Shown here: positions 8,585 through 16,464 of the stretch, piece by piece
How positions within the stretch are numbered: position 1 is the first letter of the stretch
How the letters are laid out: the number at the start of each line of letters is the position of its first letter
Source: Kluyvera sp040932435
GTDB taxonomy: Bacteria > Pseudomonadota > Gammaproteobacteria > Enterobacterales > Enterobacteriaceae
Length of the DNA stretch: 64,000 nt
Assembly (NCBI RefSeq): GCF_040932435.1
Contig: NZ_JBFQGA010000007.1
Span: forward strand, 186,001-250,000
Direction of reading: 5' to 3'
Position numbers and translations under genes: made by a program
The notes under the pieces: model-generated
Told to the model about the DNA's origin: nothing
Seen by the model: only the letters and a program-made list of their open reading frames with translations
The model's database searches: none

Positions 8585-9048
8585 TTATCGATACACTGAC
8601 TCGCGCCGAGAAAAACGCGTTTTATCCCGCGGTTATCCGCAAAGCGCTGCGCGCCGTTATCCAGCAGGAACCGCACACGCTGCCGCCGGGCAAATATATT
8701 GTCTCAGGGGATAACCTGTTCTTTAACGTCGTCGAAGGCGAAACGAAGCCGCTTGCCGAACAGCGCCCGGAATATCATCGGCAGTACATTGATATTCATA
8801 TCGTGTTGGCGGGCGAGGAGATTATCGGGGCGGGGAATAAAGGGCTGGAAATCATTGCTGATGGTGCATTTAACGATGCCCACGATATCGGCTTTTGTAC
8901 ACAAATTAGCAGCGAAACGCTGATTCATCTGCACCCCGAAGAGATTGCGATTTTGTTCCCTGGGGAACTTCACCGTCCGATGGCAAGCCTAGGCGCGGGA
9001 GCGCCCTTACGTAAGATCATCGTCAAAATTGATAGCGCACTGCTTTAA
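8581..9048 (+). CDS. YhcH/YjgK/YiaL-family protein (TabA-like)
   Basis: The 155-residue protein belongs to the beta-barrel family of YhcH, YiaL and TabA. Visible signatures are the YHRQYIDIHIVLAGEE segment (about residues 61-76) and the late HLHPEEIAILFPGELHRP segment (about 120-137), which supply conserved metal-binding His and Glu residues. Members are found in sugar-acid and sialic acid operons and have been proposed to act on or isomerise the sugar; their exact reaction is mostly not settled. Here it overlaps the gluconokinase stop codon by 4 bp and closes the keto-gluconate operon, so an accessory role in that pathway, for instance handling a keto-sugar anomer, is likely but unproven. 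Confidence 0.85.
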   Translation: MIIDTLTRAEKNAFYPAVIRKALRAVIQQEPHTLPPGKYIVSGDNLFFNVVEGETKPLAEQRPEYHRQYIDIHIVLAGEEIIGAGNKGLEIIADGAFNDAHDIGFCTQISSETLIHLHPEEIAILFPGELHRPMASLGAGAPLRKIIVKIDSALL

Positions 9049-9059
9049 GTATTATGCGC

Positions 9060-9087
9060 TGGCCCCGCGAGACGTCATGCGGGGCCA
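9060..9087. terminator. Hairpin between the gluconate operon and a lipoprotein gene
   Basis: TGGCCCCGC (9060-9068) pairs perfectly with GCGGGGCCA (9079-9087) across a 10-nt loop. It separates two convergent genes. No clear T-run follows, so intrinsic termination is likely but not certain. Confidence 0.6.
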
Positions 9088-9097
9088 CGAATAATGC

Positions 9098-9334
9098 TTA
9101 GTTGTCGAGCTCGTTCATGCTTTTAACCTGATCGCGGTTAATCTGCTCGGTTTTGCCGGTTTCGGCATTTTCATACGATACCAGACCGGTATCCTCATCC
9201 ACCTGAGGCTTACCGTCGGTCACAATAGTCTTACCATCGGTGGTTTTTACCGCCTGGTTGGATGAACAGCCAGCAACGGTAAACAACGCACCTGCTGTCA
9301 GAATCGCCACGGTCAATCGCTTATATTGCATCAT
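9098..9334 (-). CDS. Small YgdI/YgdR-like lipoprotein
   Basis: The 78-residue product has a signal peptide ending in the lipobox TVAGC, so Cys23 would be lipidated. The mature part (DGKTIVTDGKPQVDEDTG and INRDQVKSMNELD) matches the small YgdI/YgdR lipoprotein family (DUF903), which folds as a small beta-barrel of unknown function. The start MMQYKRLTV was chosen because an AGGAGG site lies 5-8 bp upstream. The following Met would fit equally well. It converges on the gluconate operon and is probably a separate transcription unit. Confidence 0.85.
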   Translation of the reverse strand: MMQYKRLTVAILTAGALFTVAGCSSNQAVKTTDGKTIVTDGKPQVDEDTGLVSYENAETGKTEQINRDQVKSMNELDN

Positions 9335-9444
9335 GTTTCCCTCCTGCCTTTCGGCTGAATTCATTATCACTCTAACCATTTTAGGTTAGCGGCTGGAAAA
9401 CGTGAGCGAAACCAGAACACTCCGAAGCGGTACCTTCGCCGATT

Positions 9445-10320
9445 TTAGCCTCTCTGTTGCCTAAAGCTCACCGCCGCACCGATAAGATTAGCGTCGTTGC
9501 GGTACTGGCAGAGCAGCAGTTTCGGCATAAATTCCGCGAGATCTTTTTCCGCGACCAGATCCGTCAGGTGAGATGCGATCCCGGCAAAAATGGTATCGCT
9601 GGCAGAGATCCCACCACCGATCACCAGGCAATCCGGATCGTAGCAGACCTGCAAATTCAGCAGTCCGACGGCCATCCAGTGATAGAACTGCTCCACCTCC
9701 TGCTTCGCAACCTCATCGCCCTGCTCGGCCAGACGAAACACCTCAGCACCGGATACAGAATCTAGCTCAATCGATATCCGCTGCTCATAGCGTCGTGCCA
9801 TCGCTACGGCGGTGCCCAATTCACTGAACGTTTGACCGCCCTCAAGCGTCATCAGGCCAAACTCACCGGCATAACCATGGCTACCGCGGCGCAGCACTTT
9901 ATCTTCCAGGATGGCCCCGCCCACGCCTGAACCGACAATCACGAACAGTACGTGCCGGTAGTCCTGCCCGGCCCCCAGCGCCGCTTCAGCAATGCCCGCC
10001 GCGTTGGCGTCGTTCTCAATGCTGACCGGCAGGCCAAACCGCGCCGTCAACGCATCGACAATCGGGAAGTGGTGGATGTAGGGAATGGCGCTGAGGCCGT
10101 CAATGACGCCACGAACGGGGTCAACGCTGCCGGGGGCGCTTATCGCCACACCCTGAATATTATAGCGCTGCTGATACTGACCGCAGATATCGAGCAATTG
10201 TGCCTGCATCTTCTCCCAGCTATCAGGAGTTTTTACCGCTCCCGTATCCGCTAAAGCATTCTGATGCCAGACGCCGTACTTAATTGAACTCCCACCCCAA
10301 TCAAATAATAAAATAGTCAT
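9445..10320 (-). CDS. ROK-family sugar kinase, zinc motif missing
   Basis: The 291-residue protein has the ROK/ASKHA phosphate-binding start (LLFDWGGSSIKYGV, residues 4-17) and the catalytic Asp in IENDANAAG (Asp104), followed by the GSGVGGAIL adenosine-binding segment. Relatives include the beta-glucoside kinase BglK and glucokinases. The usual ROK zinc motif CxCGxxGC is not present: the segment after HGYAGEFG runs GGQTFSELGTA with no cysteines. The start MTILLFDWGG follows a GGTGAG ribosome-binding site. The gene faces away from the PTS IIB-IIC-GH31 operon across 257 bp, so it probably phosphorylates the free sugar (glucose or similar) that the GH31 enzyme releases inside the cell. Confidence 0.85.
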   Translation of the reverse strand: MTILLFDWGGSSIKYGVWHQNALADTGAVKTPDSWEKMQAQLLDICGQYQQRYNIQGVAISAPGSVDPVRGVIDGLSAIPYIHHFPIVDALTARFGLPVSIENDANAAGIAEAALGAGQDYRHVLFVIVGSGVGGAILEDKVLRRGSHGYAGEFGLMTLEGGQTFSELGTAVAMARRYEQRISIELDSVSGAEVFRLAEQGDEVAKQEVEQFYHWMAVGLLNLQVCYDPDCLVIGGGISASDTIFAGIASHLTDLVAEKDLAEFMPKLLLCQYRNDANLIGAAVSFRQQRG

Positions 10321-10368
10321 ATATATCTCACCGGTTTCATTCATGAAATAAAGATAAATAATGGAAGC

Positions 10369-10472
10369 CATATCTTTTATTACCATTTACACCCTTCCAG
10401 CTACGACATCAACCTAAAAAAAACGTGTCACAATAGAACCAGGAAGGTCATCACAAAAGACATATCTTTTAT
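10369..10472. promoter_or_regulatory. Divergent control region with a 12-bp direct repeat
   Basis: The 12-mer CATATCTTTTAT occurs at 10369-10380 and again at 10461-10472, exactly 92 bp apart, one copy near each divergent gene. The region is AT-rich. The repeats are candidate operators, most simply for the GntR-family regulator encoded at 14649, but no binding can be shown from sequence. Confidence 0.4.
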
Positions 10473-10577
10473 AAAAATTAGTCTTTTCATTCTATTCTAT
10501 CGTTGTATTTTGAATTCAATTTCTCATAAATCAACCCCTCCCAAACCAAATACCCATAATCAACAATAGAGTTTAAA

Positions 10578-10877
10578 ATGAATATTTCAATTTTTTGCAA
10601 CTCAGGTATGTCTACCAGTATGATGGCCAAAAAACTCCATGAGGCATATATTAATGTCGGTTGCCAACATAATATTAAAGCCTATGATTTTTCTAGCCTA
10701 CAGGATATTGCGCCTGAGTCCGACGTTATCATTCTTGGCCCACAAATAGCGTGGGCGCAGGAGGATGTAGTGCGGGACTACCCGGATAAATATGTCATAG
10801 TTTTAGGCATTCAGGAGTTTGGGGGCATGAATGGTGAAGCGCTTAAAATACGCATTGATTCATTAATCAATAACTAA
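10578..10877 (+). CDS. PTS enzyme IIB, lactose/cellobiose family
   Basis: The 99-residue cytoplasmic protein is a IIB of the lactose/cellobiose (Lac) PTS family. The phosphorylated cysteine is Cys7 in IFCNSGMSTSMM, with the phosphate loop typical of ChbB/CelA, and VIILGPQI (about residues 49-56) is also characteristic. It passes phosphate from IIA to the sugar carried by IIC. It is the first gene of a IIB-IIC-GH31 operon (26 bp before IIC). No IIA gene is present in the module. The DNA here is visibly richer in A+T than the flanking backbone. Confidence 0.9.
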   Translation: MNISIFCNSGMSTSMMAKKLHEAYINVGCQHNIKAYDFSSLQDIAPESDVIILGPQIAWAQEDVVRDYPDKYVIVLGIQEFGGMNGEALKIRIDSLINN

Positions 10878-10903
10878 CCTCATCGCTAGATAAAGGTGCT
10901 CCC

Positions 10904-12262
10904 ATGCCCAGATTATCGCTATCCACTGCCCAGACGATGTTAACAAAAGGTATCAGCAAAATTGCGGGTAATCGCCTGCTGTTATCATTACGCGATACGT
11001 TCATTATGGCTGGCGTGCCATTAATGATTGCGGGTTTCGCCATTATGATCAGCTCAGTTATTCTTGACCCGTCCGGTATTTTATTTGGCCCCTCAGGGAT
11101 TGGTTTAGGGGCGTTGTTCTCCGGCGGTAATGAAAACTGGTTGCATTCCCCCTTCGCTCTGAAAATGGTCCAACTTCAGCGCTATTGTAATTATTTCATC
11201 AATGGGACAATGGCAATCAATGCGTTACTGATTATTGTTGGCTTTACGTTCTTTGGCTCCCGGCGTTTTTTCCCAAAAAATAAAGAACCCGTTGTCTGTA
11301 TATTCTATTCACTGGCGGCTTTTTTTATTTGTCTCCCGTGGGAGTTCACAACCACAGATATCCATCAGCAAAGCGTCACCCTGAGCGGTATCGTAAACAC
11401 CCGGTTTATTGGTCAGGAAGGTATTTTTACCGGGCTGCTAGTGTCTGGCATCACAATCTGGATGTTTAACCGACTGGTGGAGAAGAACTTTACCATTAAA
11501 ATGCCCGACAGCGTGCCCCCCGCCGTAGCCCGCAGCTTTGAGTCGCTTATTCCTGGTAGCATTACGCTGCTCTTTTTTGTGGTGTTAGCCGCTGTCCTTC
11601 ACGCCTACTTTAACTCTTCCGTACCTGAAGTACTGCTGATGCTGTTGCAAAAACCTACGCTGGCGGTTGCCTCAACTTCATTCTTCGCCGTTGTAGCTAT
11701 AGTCACCGGGCCATTACTGCAGTGGTTTGGAATCCACGCTACCTCTGTGTGGGGGCCAATATTCGGCCTGACATGGGTGATAAACGACAATGAAAATATC
11801 ATGGGCGTCGCCCATCATCTTTACTCAACCCTGTTCCTTAATTTCTCAACCGTGTCTTCAGGCGGCATGACGCTCGCTCCCATTATTGCGGTTTACCTGT
11901 TTTCAAAACGTATGGAAAACCGTAAAACCGCTAAGTTCGCCCTCGCTCCTGCCATTTTTAACATTAGCGAACCGATTAACTTCGGGCTGCCGATCATTCT
12001 TAACCCAGTGATGTTCATTCCCTATGTGCTGAGCTGGGTGATCCCTTTTTTCGGTGCCGTCATGCTTACAAAAATGGGGATATTGCCCATCATCATCCAC
12101 AACGTCCCCTGGACTGTACCGCCCATTATTTCCGGGATCCTGTTCTCCGGACACATTTCGGGGGGGCTGTACCAGTTGCTGGTGATTGTCGTGATGACCG
12201 CTATCTATATGCCATTCATCAAGATAGCCAACTCAATGAATGAAAAATTAACGGCACAATAA
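10904..12262 (+). CDS. PTS enzyme IIC, lactose/cellobiose family
   Basis: The 452-residue membrane protein is a IIC permease of the CelB/ChbC type. It has about ten hydrophobic segments, starting LLSLRDTFIMAGVPLMIAGF. The conserved substrate region includes the FNISEPINFGLPIILNP segment (about residues 350-366), where the NISEP and NFG/NP motifs mark the family. An AAAGGTG ribosome-binding site precedes the ATG. It would import and phosphorylate a disaccharide or oligosaccharide together with the IIB encoded just upstream. The substrate is not known; the linked GH31 enzyme suggests an alpha-linked glycoside, which is unusual for this PTS family. Confidence 0.9.
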   Translation: MPRLSLSTAQTMLTKGISKIAGNRLLLSLRDTFIMAGVPLMIAGFAIMISSVILDPSGILFGPSGIGLGALFSGGNENWLHSPFALKMVQLQRYCNYFINGTMAINALLIIVGFTFFGSRRFFPKNKEPVVCIFYSLAAFFICLPWEFTTTDIHQQSVTLSGIVNTRFIGQEGIFTGLLVSGITIWMFNRLVEKNFTIKMPDSVPPAVARSFESLIPGSITLLFFVVLAAVLHAYFNSSVPEVLLMLLQKPTLAVASTSFFAVVAIVTGPLLQWFGIHATSVWGPIFGLTWVINDNENIMGVAHHLYSTLFLNFSTVSSGGMTLAPIIAVYLFSKRMENRKTAKFALAPAIFNISEPINFGLPIILNPVMFIPYVLSWVIPFFGAVMLTKMGILPIIIHNVPWTVPPIISGILFSGHISGGLYQLLVIVVMTAIYMPFIKIANSMNEKLTAQ

Positions 12263-12273
12263 GGGATAAAATA

Positions 12274-14529
12274 GTGGAAGAGCATATTATCAATAAGCCT
12301 ATTAACGGCTGGGATTATCAAAACAGCGAGCGTATTTTCTATCGTGATGGTTACCATTATGATTATGTCACCGAAATTGCTGCGGTAACGGAAACGGCCA
12401 ATGCAGTCGTGATGACCGTCTTATTAACCAGCGGTAAGCAAGCCTACCTACGCTTAAGCGTCGTCGACGGCGATAAACTCTATTTCGAATTCAGCCCGTT
12501 AGCTGATGGCCATGAAATGCCGGCATTTTACTTGCCTATCACCTCTGCCTCCCGCGCTCCCCTAGCGGTTGAGTATGGGGATAACTGCCTCCTGCTCAGC
12601 GCCAGCGGTCTGCAGGTGAGCTTAAGTAAAGTCCCTTTTACCCTTCAGGTGAATCAGGCAGGACACACCTTCTCGCTGTCAAACAAGAAAATCTCGCGCC
12701 AGCCCGTCACCCCGGGTCTTGGTGTACGAATTGACGACCGGGGACAATTAGCAACCTTTCTCTCCTGGGATATCCAAAATGGCCAACATTTTTATGGTCT
12801 TGGTGAAAAATTTGGCAAGGTCGAAAAATCACAAACGCAGACAACGAGCTACGTGATGGACGCCTGCGGTACCAATTCTACCGATCTCAGCTATAAAGCC
12901 CACCCGCTGCTTCTTAGCACGGAAGGTTACGGTATCATGCTCGCGACCGCGCGAAGAACACACTGGGAAATAGGTCATTTTTGCTTTGAGTCTGCCAGCG
13001 TATTAAGCGAAAGCGAACTGCTGCGTGGCTATCTGTTTTTCGGCGACTCGCTAAAAGCCCTGGTCAGTACCCAAGCGGAAATGCAGGGCAAGCCAGCCAT
13101 TCCCGCGCCTTGGACGCTAGGCGTCTGGTATAGCCGCTGCGCCTACCAAAGTGCGCAAGAAGTACGGGCCATAAAGCATCAATTGGATCACCATCAGCTA
13201 CCGTATGATGTTTTGCATTTAGACGTTAACTGGGGAAAACATTACTGGTACGCCGATTTCTGGGTCGACTGTTGCGATTTCGAATGGGGCTATGAGCATT
13301 TCCCGAACCCAGAAGCCTTTTTCAGCGAGCTTGCCGAGCAAGAAGTCGCCTGTTCAATATGGATCAATCCCTACCTTCCTCCGGATACCGAAATCTATCG
13401 CCACGCTCTGGAGATGGGTTATCTGGTACGTACCACCGAGGGCGGTATTGCGCATATATCCCGCCGCAATGTCAGTAATATTGGTATCCCCGATCTAACC
13501 AATCCGCAGGCCTATGCTTGGTGGAAAGCACATCTGAAAACTCTGCTTACCCGGGGAGTTAAGGCGCTCAAACCCGACTACGCGGATCGCATCCCCGAAA
13601 ATGCGCGTTTTCACAATGGCTACAGCGGCAAGGATATGCACAATGCCTATATCTGGCTCTACGCTAAAGCCTGCTATGAAGCGACCGAAGAAATCCAAGG
13701 GACAAGTCTGGTCTGGAAAAGGCCAGGATTTCTCGGCTGCGGACGCTTTGCCGGCACTTGGTCAGGGGATGTGGAATCCACGTTTGAAGGACTACGTCAC
13801 ACTCTCCGCGGCGGGCTCAGCGTCGGTTTTAGCGGCGAATGTTACTGGAGCAGCGATATTGGTGGCTTTAAAGGCAAGAACGTCGCTCCTGAGCTTTATA
13901 TTCGCTGGTCACAGGTCGGCTTATTATGTTCGCTGGCACGCTACCATGGCGTCAGCTCTCGTGAGCCGTGGCACTTCGGCCAGCAGGCGATAGACGTTGT
14001 CAGACGCTACAGCCAGCTTCGCTATCAATGGTTACCGTATCTACTGGCCCTAAGCTGTGAAGCACAAGATTACGGAGTGCCGTTAATGCGCCATCTGGCG
14101 ATGGCATTCGAGCACGATCCGTTCGTTCATACCATCGATGACCAGTTCTTACTTGGCGATAGCATCATGATCGTTCCGGTGTTACAGGCAGGACAAAGAC
14201 AACGCAGCATTTACTTGCCGGAAGGTCGATGGTATGCCTTGCACGATAAGGTCTGGTACCCTGGACAATGCGTCATTTCCGTCGATCTCACGCTGGACGA
14301 CATCCCTATTTTTATCCGCGAGGGTGCCGTCATCCCCATACTGGCGAAACATCAGCAGCACTTGAAGACATTTAATACGGTACCAGTTGTTCTGCAGATC
14401 TATGGAAATACATCGCAAACTCACGGCGTATTAGTGGACGATCAACGCCAACGCTATAGCTGGGAGATGTGTAACGGGGCGGTGGTCAGCGATTACCCCT
14501 CCGAGCTCGGTATAGAACAGATTAACTAG
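12274..14529 (+). CDS. GH31-family alpha-glycosidase (YicI-like)
   Basis: The 751-residue product starts at GTG and lacks a signal peptide, so it acts in the cytoplasm. It has the GH31 layout: an N-terminal beta-sandwich (about 1-240, with the NGQHFYGLGEKFG segment near residue 170), a TIM barrel, and a C-terminal beta domain. The nucleophile is Asp435 in KPDYADRIP and the acid/base is about Asp499 in TWSGD. This places it with alpha-glucosidases and alpha-xylosidases such as YicI (772 residues). It follows PTS IIB and IIC with 11 bp between, so its substrate is probably the imported phosphorylated alpha-glycoside or a product of it. GH31 enzymes usually act on non-phosphorylated sugars, so the exact substrate is open. 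Confidence 0.9.
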   Translation: MEEHIINKPINGWDYQNSERIFYRDGYHYDYVTEIAAVTETANAVVMTVLLTSGKQAYLRLSVVDGDKLYFEFSPLADGHEMPAFYLPITSASRAPLAVEYGDNCLLLSASGLQVSLSKVPFTLQVNQAGHTFSLSNKKISRQPVTPGLGVRIDDRGQLATFLSWDIQNGQHFYGLGEKFGKVEKSQTQTTSYVMDACGTNSTDLSYKAHPLLLSTEGYGIMLATARRTHWEIGHFCFESASVLSESELLRGYLFFGDSLKALVSTQAEMQGKPAIPAPWTLGVWYSRCAYQSAQEVRAIKHQLDHHQLPYDVLHLDVNWGKHYWYADFWVDCCDFEWGYEHFPNPEAFFSELAEQEVACSIWINPYLPPDTEIYRHALEMGYLVRTTEGGIAHISRRNVSNIGIPDLTNPQAYAWWKAHLKTLLTRGVKALKPDYADRIPENARFHNGYSGKDMHNAYIWLYAKACYEATEEIQGTSLVWKRPGFLGCGRFAGTWSGDVESTFEGLRHTLRGGLSVGFSGECYWSSDIGGFKGKNVAPELYIRWSQVGLLCSLARYHGVSSREPWHFGQQAIDVVRRYSQLRYQWLPYLLALSCEAQDYGVPLMRHLAMAFEHDPFVHTIDDQFLLGDSIMIVPVLQAGQRQRSIYLPEGRWYALHDKVWYPGQCVISVDLTLDDIPIFIREGAVIPILAKHQQHLKTFNTVPVVLQIYGNTSQTHGVLVDDQRQRYSWEMCNGAVVSDYPSELGIEQIN

Positions 14530-14536
14530 TGGTACC

Positions 14537-14570
14537 AGGAGCGAAACAGCATGGTTTCGCTCCTTCTTTC
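14537..14570 (+). terminator. Terminator of the PTS-GH31 operon
   Basis: AGGAGCGAAAC (14537-14547) pairs perfectly with GTTTCGCTCCT (14554-14564), followed by a short pyrimidine stretch. It begins 7 bp after the GH31 stop codon. Confidence 0.75.
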
Positions 14571-14648
14571 CGACAGCGAGATCGCTCTAAGATGGCAAAG
14601 CCAGTATTCAATGCTATAGTACCCTGACTGACATCCAAAGATAAAAAA

Positions 14649-15371
14649 ATGCAATACAACACACTGAAATATAAAATAATATCTGATGATATCCGAACAA
14701 AAATCATCACCGGCTATTATAAAATAAACCAGCAATTGCCTCTCGAAAAAGAGCTTGGCAGCCTTTATAGCGCCAGTCGTATCACGGTAAAAAAAGCGAT
14801 GGACCTGCTGGTCAGTGACGGCCTGATCATTAAACGTCGGGGGGTCGGTTCTTTTGTCAAAAGCGCGGCATCGTTCACCGAAAATATTCCGCTCAAAACC
14901 CGGAGTATGGGCTTCTCGGCGGCTCATCAGAATGAAAATGTTTCAACCCATCTTCTTCAATTCAGCGTTGTGCACCCAAGTGAAAAAACCATCAAAAACC
15001 TTTATCTTGACGACTGCGATTTCGTGCATCACTTCACTCGCGTTCGTTACATTGATAAAAAACCTTATTGTATTGAATACACAGACATTCCGATTAAACT
15101 CATCCCCGGTATACGCATCGATCATTTGATCGACTCCATCTACCGATATATTGAAATCGAAACGGATGTCTCCATCCAAAGCCAGCACCAAATATTACGA
15201 GCCTGCTGCGCCAACTCGCTGGAAGCGAAGCATTTAGATATTGCCTGCGGCGATCCACTCATGGAAATTGAGCAGGTGAGCTATCTCGACAACGGGCGCC
15301 CTTTCGAATACAGCATCATCCGCTATCGCTACGATCGTTTTGAATTTCACCATATTAATATCAACAAATAG
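14649..15371 (+). CDS. GntR/HutC-family regulator (UTRA domain)
   Basis: The 240-residue protein has an N-terminal winged helix of the GntR type (KIISDDIRTKIITGYYKI, then LPLEKELGSLYSASRITVKKAM, about residues 8-55) and a UTRA ligand-binding domain from about residue 85 (DCDFVHHFTRVRYIDKKPYCIEYTDIP). This subgroup includes regulators of sugar PTS operons that bind sugar phosphates. It lies directly downstream of the PTS-GH31 operon, beyond its terminator, and is the best candidate regulator for it and for the ROK kinase gene. Its own DNA is AT-rich, unlike the backbone, which suggests acquired DNA. Confidence 0.88.
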   Translation: MQYNTLKYKIISDDIRTKIITGYYKINQQLPLEKELGSLYSASRITVKKAMDLLVSDGLIIKRRGVGSFVKSAASFTENIPLKTRSMGFSAAHQNENVSTHLLQFSVVHPSEKTIKNLYLDDCDFVHHFTRVRYIDKKPYCIEYTDIPIKLIPGIRIDHLIDSIYRYIEIETDVSIQSQHQILRACCANSLEAKHLDIACGDPLMEIEQVSYLDNGRPFEYSIIRYRYDRFEFHHININK

Positions 15372-15419
15372 CCTTTTACCGCCTCTTATGGATGTCATCC
15401 CACGACGCATGATTTCTGT

Positions 15420-15432
15420 GGTACAAAGTACC
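15420..15432. promoter_or_regulatory. Palindrome upstream of the RpiR regulator
   Basis: GGTAC-AAA-GTACC is a perfect 13-nt palindrome 25 bp upstream of the RpiR-family start codon. It is a candidate autoregulatory operator. A related half-site (AAAAAGTACA) occurs at about 18443-18452, between the deacylase and PLP-enzyme genes. Confidence 0.35.
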
Positions 15433-15456
15433 CATTAATCTTTTCAGGGGCTTACC

Positions 15457-16320
15457 ATGTCCGTTTCCATCGACATCATTTCCTGTATTACCGACCGATT
15501 TGTCGAACTGACCGCCACCGAGAAGCGCATCGCGCAATTTATTCTCGACGACGTACAGACCGCAAGCACGTTACCTATCGCTGAAATGGCCCGCCTGACG
15601 GAGACCAGCCAAGCCTCCATCACCCGTTTTGCGCGGGCTATTGGCTGCAAAGACGTGCGGGAGCTGAAGGTCAGGCTGGCACAGTCGCTGGCAGTGGGGC
15701 AGCGCTTCATCCTCGACGTGCCGGATCTCGAAGGGGTACAGGGGATCTACGAAACGATCATCAACGTTCTTGAGATCAACCGTCGGGCGCTGAATCCGGA
15801 AGCGCTGAAAAATGCCGTCGAATGGTTAAGCGGCGCGCGGCAGATCCTCGCCATCGGGATGGGCGGCGGATCGACTATCTGCGCGCAGGAAGCACAATTC
15901 CGACTGTTCCGCTTAGGATTGCCGGTGGTGAGCCAAAGCGATGGCCTTCTGGTGCGGATGATGTGTTCATCAGTGTCATCAAACGACGTGGTGCTGGCGC
16001 TGTCGCTTGGCGGCTATACGCAAGAAGTGGTGGAAAGCGCGGCGATCGCCCGCCAGTACGGGGCAAAAGTGGTTGCCATTACGCCCGCCGATACCCCGCT
16101 GGCAAATCATGCCGATGTGGTAATGCCGCTGATCGTGCGGGAAAATGATTATATCTTTAAACCCAGCACGTCGCGCTACGCGATGCTGGCGATGATCGAC
16201 GTGCTGGCGACGGAGCTGGCAATGGCGAATAAGACGCAGGCCAAAAACCGCCTGCGCCGGATTAAGCTCGCACTCGATAGCCATCGTGGCGGGGTTGATC
16301 GGCAACCGCTGGGGGATTAG
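15457..16320 (+). CDS. RpiR/MurR-family regulator
   Basis: The 287-residue protein has an N-terminal RpiR helix-turn-helix domain (about residues 1-77; LTATEKRIAQFILDD, then MARLTETSQASITRFARAIG) and a C-terminal SIS sugar-phosphate-isomerase fold (about 105-265; AIGMGGGSTICAQEAQFRL and LALSLGGYTQEVVESA). A good ribosome-binding site (AGGGG) lies 6 bp upstream. It converges on the RidA-deacylase operon across a repeat element. RpiR-type regulators are commonly found with D-aminoacylase and D-amino acid deaminase genes, so I infer that it controls those; a sugar-phosphate-like ligand is usual but not established for this gene. Confidence 0.88.
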   Translation: MSVSIDIISCITDRFVELTATEKRIAQFILDDVQTASTLPIAEMARLTETSQASITRFARAIGCKDVRELKVRLAQSLAVGQRFILDVPDLEGVQGIYETIINVLEINRRALNPEALKNAVEWLSGARQILAIGMGGGSTICAQEAQFRLFRLGLPVVSQSDGLLVRMMCSSVSSNDVVLALSLGGYTQEVVESAAIARQYGAKVVAITPADTPLANHADVVMPLIVRENDYIFKPSTSRYAMLAMIDVLATELAMANKTQAKNRLRRIKLALDSHRGGVDRQPLGD

Positions 16321-16331
16321 CGCTCTCCATT

Positions 16332-16454
16332 CCCCTCACCCTACCCCTCTCCCCAAAGGGGCGAGGGAACCGCTTGGCGCCGTTTACAAGTTGTTTTTTC
16401 TGCCTCACTGGGGGCTTTTCTCCCTCTCCCTTCCAGGGAGAGGGTCGGGGTGAG
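16332..16454. repeat. Miniature inverted-repeat element, copy A
   Basis: The left end CCCCTCACCCTACCCCTCTC is mirrored by the right end GGGAGAGGGTCGGGGTGAG, giving a 123-bp element with long terminal inverted repeats and an unrelated centre. A second copy with the same ends and a different centre lies at 24249-24366. This has the form of a non-autonomous, palindromic repeat; no transposase is nearby. Confidence 0.7.
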
Positions 16455-16464
16455 AGTCACCCTG

